Below, piece by piece: positions 22,899 to 30,912 of a stretch of DNA of 64,000 bases. This stretch comes from Chryseobacterium sp. ISL-6. GTDB lineage: Bacteria > Bacteroidota > Bacteroidia > Flavobacteriales > Weeksellaceae. Location: assembly GCF_018613715.1 (NCBI RefSeq), contig NZ_JAGGPT010000001.1, positions 49,875-113,874 of the forward strand, read 5' to 3'. The stretch's first letter is position 1, and the number at the start of each line of letters is the position of its first letter. Position numbers and translations under genes: made by a program. The notes beneath the pieces are model-generated. The model ran no database searches, was not told where the DNA came from, and worked only from the letters and a program-made list of their open reading frames with translations.

Positions 22899-24110
22899 TT
22901 AGCTCGTAGGCTTGCCTTTTGGAGGTAAAATGTTTAATAAACCTGTATTTATTTTCTCAGCAGCGGCGTCTAATCTTTCCTGTACAATATCAGCATTATC
23001 TGACTTATAAACAATTCCGACATGATAGTCTATGGGAAGGTATTTTACAATTTCTTCACATTCAAAATCACTATAATCAGGTTGTTGGGTTTTGATTAAA
23101 GCAATAATCAACCCGGCATAATGTTCTGTAGGTTTTGTAATATCATAACGCTTCGATCTTAGAAGAGCATCTTCAATTTTTGCCCATTCTCTCCAGATAT
23201 TAATATTACTGGAAGCTTCTACAAGATCAGGAATATGGGCACCCCCAACTCTGGATGAAGTTTCTAAAAAGTACCATTTCCCATCATCTTTACTTCGTAT
23301 GAACTCTGTATGGGTCGCGCCATTAAGTAGTCCAAAATTTAAAAGTACTTTGGCATTAACTTCTTCAAGAGATTTGAATTCATCGGAATCTTTTCCAAGT
23401 GTCTTAGTCCTGAAAACACCACCTTCATGAGAAACCTGCATTGGCGGAGCCAGATATTTTGATGCAGAAGTGAATACTATTTCTTTATTAAAGGTTAAAC
23501 TGTCAACATGATAAACATCACCAGGTTTAAAGCTTTCCAATAAAAAGAGATGGCGTTCTTCACCTAGAGAATCTAAAGCCTCCCAAAGCTGATCTTTAGT
23601 CGTTATTTTTTTTATTCCTGAAGCTGAAGCCTCCGAACGTGGTTTCAAAACCCACGGAGCAGGTACTTTTCCAATAAATGTGTTAATTTCATCATTATTA
23701 AAAACTGGCGTGAATTCAGGAACATTAATGTCTGAATCTTTTGCTTTCTGCCTCATGGCCAGTTTATCTCTAAAATAACGATGTGTGGTTTGCCCCATCC
23801 CTGGAATACGGAAAGTTTCTCTGATCAATGCTGCTTTTTCTACATCATAATCATCAAGTGCTACTACCGCATCAATTTTCCTGGTTTGCATAAGATGTGA
23901 GAATCCCTGAACCAAATGATCCAGATTCCATACAGATGGTTTTAATTCAGGCATATAATACACCTCATCAATAGCGTGCCAAGGCCAGTTCTTTTCTTTA
24001 ATGTTTTCAGATGTAATCAAGATTATTTTATTACCGAGCCGCTTCATTTCGTCCATGAAATCATAGCCCTTGTAATAGCACGAAATACATACTATAGTTT
24101 TCTCCTCCAT
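22899..24110 (-). CDS. ATP-grasp ligase (biotin-carboxylase-like)
   Basis: A 403-residue ATP-grasp enzyme with all three domains: an N-terminal Rossmann-like part (TIVCISCYYKGYDFM), a central domain with WVLKPRSEASASGIKKI (about 172-188, nucleotide lysine and loop), and the C-terminal metal region WYFLETSSRVGGAHIPDLVE. The latter has ExSSR where many relatives have ExNxR. This layout is that of L-amino acid ligases and carbamoyl-phosphate-type enzymes. It is the first gene of the minus-strand core unit, with a promoter element 30-37 bases upstream. Likely role: dipeptide or amide bond formation; substrates unknown. Confidence 0.85.
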   Translation of the reverse strand: MEEKTIVCISCYYKGYDFMDEMKRLGNKIILITSENIKEKNWPWHAIDEVYYMPELKPSVWNLDHLVQGFSHLMQTRKIDAVVALDDYDVEKAALIRETFRIPGMGQTTHRYFRDKLAMRQKAKDSDINVPEFTPVFNNDEINTFIGKVPAPWVLKPRSEASASGIKKITTKDQLWEALDSLGEERHLFLLESFKPGDVYHVDSLTFNKEIVFTSASKYLAPPMQVSHEGGVFRTKTLGKDSDEFKSLEEVNAKVLLNFGLLNGATHTEFIRSKDDGKWYFLETSSRVGGAHIPDLVEASSNINIWREWAKIEDALLRSKRYDITKPTEHYAGLIIALIKTQQPDYSDFECEEIVKYLPIDYHVGIVYKSDNADIVQERLDAAAEKINTGLLNILPPKGKPTS

Positions 24111-24139
24111 ACAGTGTTTTTGAAGTTTTAATAAATTAT

Positions 24140-24147
24140 CAAAAATA
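24140..24147 (-). promoter_or_regulatory. Promoter -7 element for the amidoligase core operon
   Basis: The minus strand reads TATTTTTG (TAnnTTTG), 29 bases before the first ATP-grasp start codon, in a 140-base gap after the aminopeptidase gene. This supports a separate transcription unit from 24110 to the terminator at 19080-19106. Confidence 0.5.
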
Positions 24148-24250
24148 AAAGCAAAATTTTATTGATTAATTAATATCAATAGTTGATCATTGCTGAGATT
24201 TTGAAAATCCTAAATCAATTATACAGAGAAATTTTGTAATAAACTAATTT

Positions 24251-25666
24251 TTAATGATAATTTTCGATTAAATCGGCCAGCAATTGCACTCCAAAGCCTG
24301 TTGACGCTTTTTCTTTAGCATATCCAACGCTTCCGAAAGCCACTCCGGCAATATCTAAATGAGCCCATTTCGAATGACCTTCAATAAATTGTTCCAGGAA
24401 CTTTGCGGCAACAATACAATCACCAATAGGTTTCATAGAAATGTTTTTTAAATCCGCTACATCAGATTGGATATCATCTTTCCAAATATCCCATAAAGGG
24501 AGATTCCATAGCCTCTGGTTCGTTCTATCACCGGTTTTTATTAATGTATTTTTTAATTCTTCATTATTTGAAAATAAAGCACCACAAGTATCACCAAACA
24601 TTCTTACAGAACTTCCTGTTAATGTTGCCAGATCAATAAGAAGGTCTGTTTTATAGTTTTTTGAAAGATAAGAAAGCGAATCAGCAAGAATCATTCTTCC
24701 CTCTGCATCTGTATTTAATACTTCAATTGTTTTTCCATTGTAAGCTGTAATTACGTCACTCGGAAGAAAGGCTTTTTCAGAAATTGAATTGTCGGTGATT
24801 GGTAAAATAACAACAAGATTAATAGGAAGCTGCATTTCTGAAGCATAAATTAAAGCTCCTAAAACAGCAGTGGCTCCACCCATATCAGATTTCATATAAT
24901 GCATGTTCTCATGATTCTTTAAAGAGATCCCTCCAGTATCAAAGACCACACATTTTCCCACTAAGCCAATAGTTTTAGCGTTTTTTACAGTTGTTTTGTA
25001 TTCTAAAATGGTAAAGGCTGCATCATAAGCACTTCCTTGATTTACTGAAAGATAGGCTCCAAGACCTAATTCTTCGCATTTTTTCCTGTTGAAAACAGTA
25101 TATTTTAGCTGATGTTTTTTAGCTAAGTTTTTAAGATAAAGACTTAAAATATCTGGATTTTTAAGATTTGCAGGTTTGTTTAACCACTCCTGACAGGCCG
25201 TTTGGCCATTAGCTAATGCTATTGCTTTTTGGGTAATTACATCAAGTTTTTTCTGACTTAGATTTTCAAAATGAATCTCGAATGCCGGATTCCAGAACGG
25301 ATGATTTTTATCGAAAGGATAGTTGTATGTTCCTATTAATAATCCCTTTATAAATTCTTCGAACTGTTTTTGATCAACAAAATTTCCTAACACTAACGTG
25401 GAAACAGCTTTTAAACTTTTTTTCTGGGTTTGGGAGAATTTTACGGCAACCTGCTGGACTTCAAAATTCTGAATCGATTCTTTTCCTAAGCCGATAAAAT
25501 AGATTATACTTTCTTCAGTGGTATTAACAAATACTTCGTTTTTCTTTCCAGTGAAAAAAGTGGAAATATTTTTATTGAAATTTTTGCTTGTTTTTGTCCA
25601 TTCTTCCTCTGTGAATAATTGAAAGACCTGGCTGTAGCTTTTATTTTTTTTGTTGATTAATTTCAT
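24251..25666 (-). CDS. M17 leucyl aminopeptidase
   Basis: A 471-residue cytosolic metallopeptidase of family M17. The metal and active-site blocks are present: VGKCVVFDTGGISLK (about 235-249), MKSDMGGATAVLGAL with the metal-binding Asp, and the NTDAEGRMILAD signature (about 318-329). DLATLTGSSV and the conserved C-terminal AGVAFGS follow. M17 enzymes remove N-terminal residues from peptides; E. coli PepA also cleaves Cys-Gly. It is 5 bases after the glycogen-binding esterase gene, so the two are cotranscribed. In this locus it may recycle peptide products of the ligases, but a housekeeping role is equally possible. Confidence 0.92.
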   Translation of the reverse strand: MKLINKKNKSYSQVFQLFTEEEWTKTSKNFNKNISTFFTGKKNEVFVNTTEESIIYFIGLGKESIQNFEVQQVAVKFSQTQKKSLKAVSTLVLGNFVDQKQFEEFIKGLLIGTYNYPFDKNHPFWNPAFEIHFENLSQKKLDVITQKAIALANGQTACQEWLNKPANLKNPDILSLYLKNLAKKHQLKYTVFNRKKCEELGLGAYLSVNQGSAYDAAFTILEYKTTVKNAKTIGLVGKCVVFDTGGISLKNHENMHYMKSDMGGATAVLGALIYASEMQLPINLVVILPITDNSISEKAFLPSDVITAYNGKTIEVLNTDAEGRMILADSLSYLSKNYKTDLLIDLATLTGSSVRMFGDTCGALFSNNEELKNTLIKTGDRTNQRLWNLPLWDIWKDDIQSDVADLKNISMKPIGDCIVAAKFLEQFIEGHSKWAHLDIAGVAFGSVGYAKEKASTGFGVQLLADLIENYH

Positions 25667-25671
25667 AATTT

Positions 25672-26796
25672 TTACTGTTTAATGCTTTTTTGTTGTGGGG
25701 TTACTTCTACAGGGTTTTCTATGTTATCATAAAATAGCCATTCAATAGCCCTTGGAAATTCCTGAGACCAATAGAATTCACTATGTGTACCTTCAGGGTT
25801 GATATTGGTTTTGAATTCAAAATCAAAGAAATTTTTTTTCTCCCATTTTCTTAAATATTCTTCAAAGACATGGATTCGTTTTACCATTTTGGCTCCTTCC
25901 TGTCCACCACCATATAAATAAATTTTTGTTTTAAAAGGCACTCTGAAATTCATCATTGGGAAATTATTATTTGGTTCTACCCAAAGCGATGGTGAGAAAA
26001 TTAAGAGCTTAGAATATACTTCTGGATAAAGAAATCCACTGTAGATACTGATCAAGGCGCCTAAAGAACTACCACCGATTCCTGTATTTTCCCTGTCTTT
26101 TTTAGTCCGGTACTGTTCATCAACAAATGGTTTTAAAGTATCTGTGATAAATCGGATGTATTTTTTGCCCTCAGACCCGTGGGCAACATGATCATTATCA
26201 AATATATATTCTTTTATTCTTTCTTCACTTCCATGTTCAATTGCGATGATTATCACATCTCCACGGCCATATTCAGCAAGAATAGAGAGTTTTTTGTCGA
26301 TTTCCCAGTTTCCATACTCACTTCCTTCATTGAAGAGATTTTGGGCATCCTGAAGATATAATACGGGATAGCTTTTATTCGAAATATAATAATCGTAAGG
26401 TAGTAGTGCCCACACTTTACGGTGTCTGCCAAGTTGTGGGATATAAAATTCTTCCGAAATGATTTCTACAATAGGGAAGAACTCATCTTTAAAAGGACCC
26501 CAGTTGAGTCTCCACTTTTCTACAGTATCTGAAACTTCACCTGATGCTTTTTTGACTTTACGATTTGGAGTAATATTTCCGTATTTATCAAGTTCCACAT
26601 TCTCCCAGCCTCCTTTTGTAAACTTATATTCTATATCAGAAGGCAGTATCTCATCAGCAATATCAATATAATAGTTGTTGGGATCCGTAAGTTCAAGTTT
26701 GTATCGACTGTCTTTTGGATTCCAATTATTAAAACTCCCTGTTACATATACAGTTCTTTCATCACTCTCATCAGTGTAAAGTTTAAACTTCATCAT
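25672..26796 (-). CDS. Esterase fused to a glycogen-binding (CBM48-type) domain
   Basis: A 374-residue two-domain protein. Residues about 1-85 resemble the AMPK-type glycogen-binding/CBM48 fold: VYVTGSFNNWNPKDSRYKL, then YKFTKGGWENVELD. Residues about 110-355 form an esterase-like alpha/beta-hydrolase with PVLYLQDAQNLF and the elbow GGSSLGA (nucleophile probably Ser244). The final residues hold EGTHSEFYW, which may carry the catalytic histidine. This is the layout of enterochelin esterase-like proteins. There is no signal peptide, so it is cytoplasmic. It lies head-to-head with glgB, which suggests contact with glycogen, and it heads a unit with the aminopeptidase. ATG 26794 and 26791 are both possible starts. 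Confidence 0.8.
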   Translation of the reverse strand: MMKFKLYTDESDERTVYVTGSFNNWNPKDSRYKLELTDPNNYYIDIADEILPSDIEYKFTKGGWENVELDKYGNITPNRKVKKASGEVSDTVEKWRLNWGPFKDEFFPIVEIISEEFYIPQLGRHRKVWALLPYDYYISNKSYPVLYLQDAQNLFNEGSEYGNWEIDKKLSILAEYGRGDVIIIAIEHGSEERIKEYIFDNDHVAHGSEGKKYIRFITDTLKPFVDEQYRTKKDRENTGIGGSSLGALISIYSGFLYPEVYSKLLIFSPSLWVEPNNNFPMMNFRVPFKTKIYLYGGGQEGAKMVKRIHVFEEYLRKWEKKNFFDFEFKTNINPEGTHSEFYWSQEFPRAIEWLFYDNIENPVEVTPQQKSIKQ

Positions 26797-26838
26797 GTGT
26801 CTTTAAAAAATAATACGGCTAAATTTATAAAAAAACTT

Positions 26839-26850
26839 TAGATATATCTA
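26839..26850. promoter_or_regulatory. Palindrome TAGATATATCTA upstream of the esterase gene
   Basis: A perfect 12-base palindrome between the minus-strand -7 element and the esterase start codon, in the transcribed leader position. It could be an operator, or chance in AT-rich DNA. Confidence 0.3.
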
Positions 26851-26871
26851 GTCTGAAATTTTAGATAAAAA

Positions 26872-26879
26872 CAAATATA
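26872..26879 (-). promoter_or_regulatory. Promoter -7 element for the esterase-aminopeptidase unit
   Basis: The minus strand reads TATATTTG (TAnnTTTG), 75 bases before the esterase start. It is only 17 bases from the plus-strand element for glgB, so the two promoters overlap. Confidence 0.5.
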
Positions 26880-26896
26880 TAAATCAGTAAATTTTA

Positions 26897-26904
26897 TATA
26901 TTTG
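26897..26904 (+). promoter_or_regulatory. Promoter -7 element for the glycogen operon
   Basis: TATATTTG (TAnnTTTG), 103 bases before the glgB start. The leader contains an inverted repeat AACAATTA/TAATTGTT (26933-26940 with 26954-26961). No TTTG is seen at the normal -33 distance. Confidence 0.5.
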
Positions 26905-27007
26905 ATAGACACGCGGATGAAATAACTTATATAACAATTATTTGAATTATAGTTAATTGTTTCTAGCTGTATTTTTCGTAGTTTCAAAGAATGTAAATTA
27001 AACACTA

Positions 27008-28957
27008 ATGAACTCTGTTAAAACATATACACTTTTTACGGATCATGATGTTTATCTTTTTAAAGAAGGTAAACATTATAAGCTCTATGATAAATTTGGA
27101 GCGCATTCCGTAGAAAAGGACGGAGTACAGGGAGTTTATTTTTCGGTTTGGGCACCGAATTCAAAAAAAGTTTCTGTGATTGGAAATTTTAACAAGTGGA
27201 ACCATAAGGAACATATTTTATATCCTCGCTGGGATGGATCGGGCATTTGGGAAGGATTTATCGAAGGGCTCACCTGGGGAACTTTATATAAGTACGCTAT
27301 AGAGACAACCTATGGGGAGATTCTGGAGAAAAGTGATCCTTATGCATTAAGCTGGGAGCAAAATTTACAGGCTGCATCATTAATATCTACGACATGGTAT
27401 GAATGGCAGGATAAGGATTGGATGAACAGCCGGTGGAAAGTGAACAGTTTAGACGCTCCAATCTCAGTATATGAGATGCATCTAGGTTCTTGGGTAAGAG
27501 AAGAAGATAATCCGGAAAAGTTTTTAAATTATCGGGACATAGCTAAAAAGCTAGTACCTTATCTCAAAGAAATGGGTTTTACTCATGTTGAATTTATGCC
27601 CATAATGGAATTTCCTTACGATCCGAGTTGGGGTTATCAGATTACGGGTTTTTATGCGGCAACATCCCGGTTTGGCTCTCCTCAGGATTTAATGTATCTG
27701 ATTGATGAGCTTCATCAGAATGAGATAGGTGTTATTTTAGACTGGGTACCCTCTCATTTTCCTGGAGATGCTAACGGTTTGCATCGTTTTGACGGTTCTT
27801 TTTTATATGAACATGAAGATCCAAGGAAAGGGTTTCATCCTGACTGGAAATCTTATATTTTTAATTATGGAAGGAATGAAGTTAAGTCATTTTTAATTTC
27901 AAATGCCATGTTTTGGCTGGAAAGATATCATGCTGATGGATTGCGGGTGGATGCAGTGACTTCGATGCTTCATTTGGATTATTCCCGAAATGAAGGGGAA
28001 TGGGAACCCAATAAATATGGTGGAAATGTAAATCTTGAAGCAAAATTATTTCTTCAGGAATTTAATACTGCTGTGTATAAAGAATTCGGAGATACTATTA
28101 TAACCATTGCTGAAGAAAGTTCAGACTTTCCTTTACTTACAAAACCTGTACATGATGGGGGAGTAGGTTTTGGAATGAAATGGATGATGGGCTGGATGCA
28201 TGATACATTGGATTATTTCAAACTAGATCCTATAAACAGAAAAAACAATCATCATAAACTGACCTTTGCTTCTATGTATATGTATAATGAAAATTATATG
28301 ATGCCTTTATCTCACGATGAAGTTGTACACGGAAAGGCGAGTCTTATTTATAAAATGCCGGGTGATGAATGGCAGAAGTTTGCTAATCTTCGTACATTGT
28401 TTGTGTATATGTATACACATCCGGGAGCAAAATTGCTTTTTATGGGTGATGAATTTGGACAAACCAGTGAATGGAATTTTAAACAGAGTTTGGATTGGCA
28501 TTTACTACAATACCCTGTACACAAAGGATTGCAAACCCTGATAAAGGATCTTAATCATGTTTACAGATATGAATCTGCCTTTTATGAAAATCAATTTAAT
28601 TCTAAAGGGTTTGAATGGGTAGAAGCAAATGATCAGGATAACTCTGTCTATATATATTTAAGAAAAGGAAAAAGGAGAGATGATATTTTCATGGTCGTTC
28701 TCAATCTTACGCCACGTATTTTAGATTATAAGATTGGAGTAAATGAAGGAACGCACTGGGAAGTTATTTTTAATTCTGATGATGCAAGGTATCATGGTGG
28801 AGGGATTAATCCTGAAGTTCTGAAAGAAGAATATGAAGAATGGATGAGCAGGCCAAAATCAATAACTTTAAAATTACCCCCATTAGCAGGGTTAATTTTA
28901 AAACAGAGAAAAGATAAAAAGTATAAATTACATAGAATTAAATTACATAAAAAGTAA
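27008..28957 (+). CDS. glgB: 1,4-alpha-glucan branching enzyme
   Basis: A 649-residue GH13 branching enzyme. The N-terminal CBM48 has YFSVWAPNSKKVSVIGNFNKW (two parts, about 46-67). The barrel motifs are EFMPIMEFP, GVILDWVPSHF (region I), DGLRVDAVTSML (region II with the catalytic Asp), IAEESSDFP (region III with the Glu) and LPLSHDEVVHGK, split at MMPLSHDE (region IV). It transfers glucan segments to make alpha-1,6 branches in glycogen. The length is typical of the short-N-terminus group. It is the first gene of a plus-strand glg operon; the glgA start is 1 base past its stop. Confidence 0.96.
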   Translation: MNSVKTYTLFTDHDVYLFKEGKHYKLYDKFGAHSVEKDGVQGVYFSVWAPNSKKVSVIGNFNKWNHKEHILYPRWDGSGIWEGFIEGLTWGTLYKYAIETTYGEILEKSDPYALSWEQNLQAASLISTTWYEWQDKDWMNSRWKVNSLDAPISVYEMHLGSWVREEDNPEKFLNYRDIAKKLVPYLKEMGFTHVEFMPIMEFPYDPSWGYQITGFYAATSRFGSPQDLMYLIDELHQNEIGVILDWVPSHFPGDANGLHRFDGSFLYEHEDPRKGFHPDWKSYIFNYGRNEVKSFLISNAMFWLERYHADGLRVDAVTSMLHLDYSRNEGEWEPNKYGGNVNLEAKLFLQEFNTAVYKEFGDTIITIAEESSDFPLLTKPVHDGGVGFGMKWMMGWMHDTLDYFKLDPINRKNNHHKLTFASMYMYNENYMMPLSHDEVVHGKASLIYKMPGDEWQKFANLRTLFVYMYTHPGAKLLFMGDEFGQTSEWNFKQSLDWHLLQYPVHKGLQTLIKDLNHVYRYESAFYENQFNSKGFEWVEANDQDNSVYIYLRKGKRRDDIFMVVLNLTPRILDYKIGVNEGTHWEVIFNSDDARYHGGGINPEVLKEEYEEWMSRPKSITLKLPPLAGLILKQRKDKKYKLHRIKLHKK

Positions 28958-28958
28958 A

Positions 28959-30365
28959 ATGATAGTTTATCATCTTAGCACGGAATGTTATCCGATAGCA
29001 AAAGTAGGAGGTCTGGCAGATGTTGTCGGGGCTTTACCAAAATATCAGAATAAAATAAAAGGGGTTGATGCCAAAGTTGTCATGCCTTGGTATAACAAAT
29101 CTTTTGTGTATGATCATGAGTTTGACATAGTTTTTGATGGTTTCATTCATCAAGGCCCGAATATGCTTCAGGTTCAGGTAATGAAGGAGAAAACTGATGT
29201 TTTAGGTTTTGAACTTTATATGGTTAAAATTCCAGGACTTTTAGATCGTGATAATCCATATGGATATCAGGATGAGAGTTTTCAGTTTCTGGCTTTTCAA
29301 CATGGTGTTTTACATTGGCTGAGTGCAATGGAAATTCGTCCTGACGTTTTACATTGTCATGATTATCATACGGGACTAGTTCCTTTTATGATTGAATACT
29401 GTGCTGAATTTAAGTTTTTAAAAGGAGTGAAAACCATTGGAACGATTCATAATGGAGAATATCAGGGAATGATGAGTTGGAGTATGGCACATTATATGCC
29501 ATCTTTTGATAGTTATAAATGGGGGCTTTTAGACTGGAACGGACTGATTAATCCTCTTGCGAGTATGATTAAATGTTCAAGCGCTTTTACTACTGTTTCA
29601 GAAGGTTATCTGGAAGAACTGTTTATAAGTTTCCGGGGACTTGAAAGTTTGGTTCGTGAAGAATTCCGAAAAGCTTATGGGATTATCAATGGTATTGATA
29701 CAGAGGTTTGGGATCCTGAAATAGATCCCATGTTGGATTATAATTTTAGTGTTAAAAATGCTGTTGAGCAGAAAAAGAAAAGTAAGGCAAAACTTTGTAA
29801 AGAATATGGACTGAAACCAGAGCTTCCGTTGTTTGCCTTTATAGGAAGGTTTGCAACTGAAAAGGGAGCTGATCTGTTGCCAGACGTTGTTTCGAGAAGT
29901 ATAAGACAGAGCTATGGCGCTTTAAATATTATGATCCTAGGCTCTGGTAATAAGTATATCGAAGGAAAACTGCAAGAATATGAGCACTTGTACAGTAATT
30001 TTGCTCTTGATCTTGGTTATAAAGAATACCTTTCTCATAAGATATATGCCTCGGCGGACTTTTTACTAATGCCATCAAGGGTGGAACCTTGTGGGTTGAA
30101 TCAAATGTATTCTATGAGATATGGAACGGTTCCGATTGTAAGATATACAGGAGGACTAAAAGATACAGTACAAGATATTTCTACGGGTGGTGCCGGATTG
30201 AATTTTGTTTATCCGGGAGTGGATGATGTAATCCATGCGATGAACAGGGGAGTAAATATATATAATCAGAAAGGTGCCATGAAGAATCTTATTACTGCGA
30301 ATATGCAATTCGATTTTGCATGGGAGAAGTCAGCGGAGAAATATGTAGCATTATATAATAAATAA
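28959..30365 (+). CDS. glgA: Glycogen synthase (ADP-glucose type)
   Basis: A 468-residue GT5 glycosyltransferase. The N-terminal ADP-glucose-binding motif is KVGGLADVVGALPK (about 15-28, with Ala where Gly is usual). Acceptor-side blocks are LHCHDYHTGL and GTIHNGEYQG. The C-terminal catalytic region has FIGRFATEKGADLLP and MPSRVEPCGLNQMYSMRYGT, the ExxGLxQ motif with the retaining-mechanism glutamate. It extends alpha-1,4-glucan from ADP-glucose made by GlgC two genes downstream. One base separates it from glgB and one from the next gene, so translation is likely coupled. Confidence 0.96.
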   Translation: MIVYHLSTECYPIAKVGGLADVVGALPKYQNKIKGVDAKVVMPWYNKSFVYDHEFDIVFDGFIHQGPNMLQVQVMKEKTDVLGFELYMVKIPGLLDRDNPYGYQDESFQFLAFQHGVLHWLSAMEIRPDVLHCHDYHTGLVPFMIEYCAEFKFLKGVKTIGTIHNGEYQGMMSWSMAHYMPSFDSYKWGLLDWNGLINPLASMIKCSSAFTTVSEGYLEELFISFRGLESLVREEFRKAYGIINGIDTEVWDPEIDPMLDYNFSVKNAVEQKKKSKAKLCKEYGLKPELPLFAFIGRFATEKGADLLPDVVSRSIRQSYGALNIMILGSGNKYIEGKLQEYEHLYSNFALDLGYKEYLSHKIYASADFLLMPSRVEPCGLNQMYSMRYGTVPIVRYTGGLKDTVQDISTGGAGLNFVYPGVDDVIHAMNRGVNIYNQKGAMKNLITANMQFDFAWEKSAEKYVALYNK

Positions 30366-30366
30366 A

Positions 30367-30897
30367 ATGTTTAGAGCAAGCTTTTTTCTTTTAATACTAT
30401 GTATGATTTTATCTTGTAAAAAGGAAGAAACAAATAATAAATATTTTACTATTTTAGGCTATGGCCTTCCCAATATGTTAAACATCGAAGGAAGAAATGG
30501 AATAGCTGAAAAATGGAAAATTAAATATGTTGATGTAGCAGGTTGTGAGGTTGACCAAAAGCTGATGGATAGTGTTAATACTGAAAATAAAAAAACATTT
30601 GCCAAACTGGAAAATAGATATGGTAAAGACTGGAAGGTCAGGTATGATAAAAATGTTGAGGATTTTATGATCAATAAAGTAGATGTGATGGGTATCTTAA
30701 TTACCAATAAATTATTTAGAAGTAAGCTTAGAGATTATAATATAGAAATTGATAATGTAGATAAAGAGGTAAAAGAATTGAATGATCAGGGTTTGTATGA
30801 AGTTGTTGTTGTTAACAATAATCTAAAATATGAGAATAAAGAGTGTTTTAGAGTGAAAGTAGATATTAAGAAAAGAACAGTAAACCTAATAAATTAA
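30367..30897 (+). CDS. Putative lipoprotein inside the glg operon
   Basis: A 176-residue protein with a lipoprotein signal, FFLLILCMILSCKKEE (lipobox LSC; Cys17). The mature part is hydrophilic and mixed alpha/beta, with KWKIKYVDVAGCEVDQKLMD and LENRYGKDWKVRYD. I recognise only a Bacteroidota-type hypothetical lipoprotein, with no known function. It should be anchored on the periplasmic side of the inner membrane or in the outer membrane. It starts 1 base after glgA and ends 15 bases before glgC, so it is cotranscribed with glycogen synthesis genes, although its predicted location is outside the cytoplasm. Confidence 0.75.
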   Translation: MFRASFFLLILCMILSCKKEETNNKYFTILGYGLPNMLNIEGRNGIAEKWKIKYVDVAGCEVDQKLMDSVNTENKKTFAKLENRYGKDWKVRYDKNVEDFMINKVDVMGILITNKLFRSKLRDYNIEIDNVDKEVKELNDQGLYEVVVVNNNLKYENKECFRVKVDIKKRTVNLIN

Positions 30898-30912
30898 AAC
30901 GCAAGATATTTT

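Noticed and set aside
25672..26796. Reading the CBM48-like esterase as a glycogen debranching or amylase enzyme
   Set aside because: The catalytic part is an alpha/beta-hydrolase with a Ser nucleophile elbow, and no GH13 regions I-IV are present.
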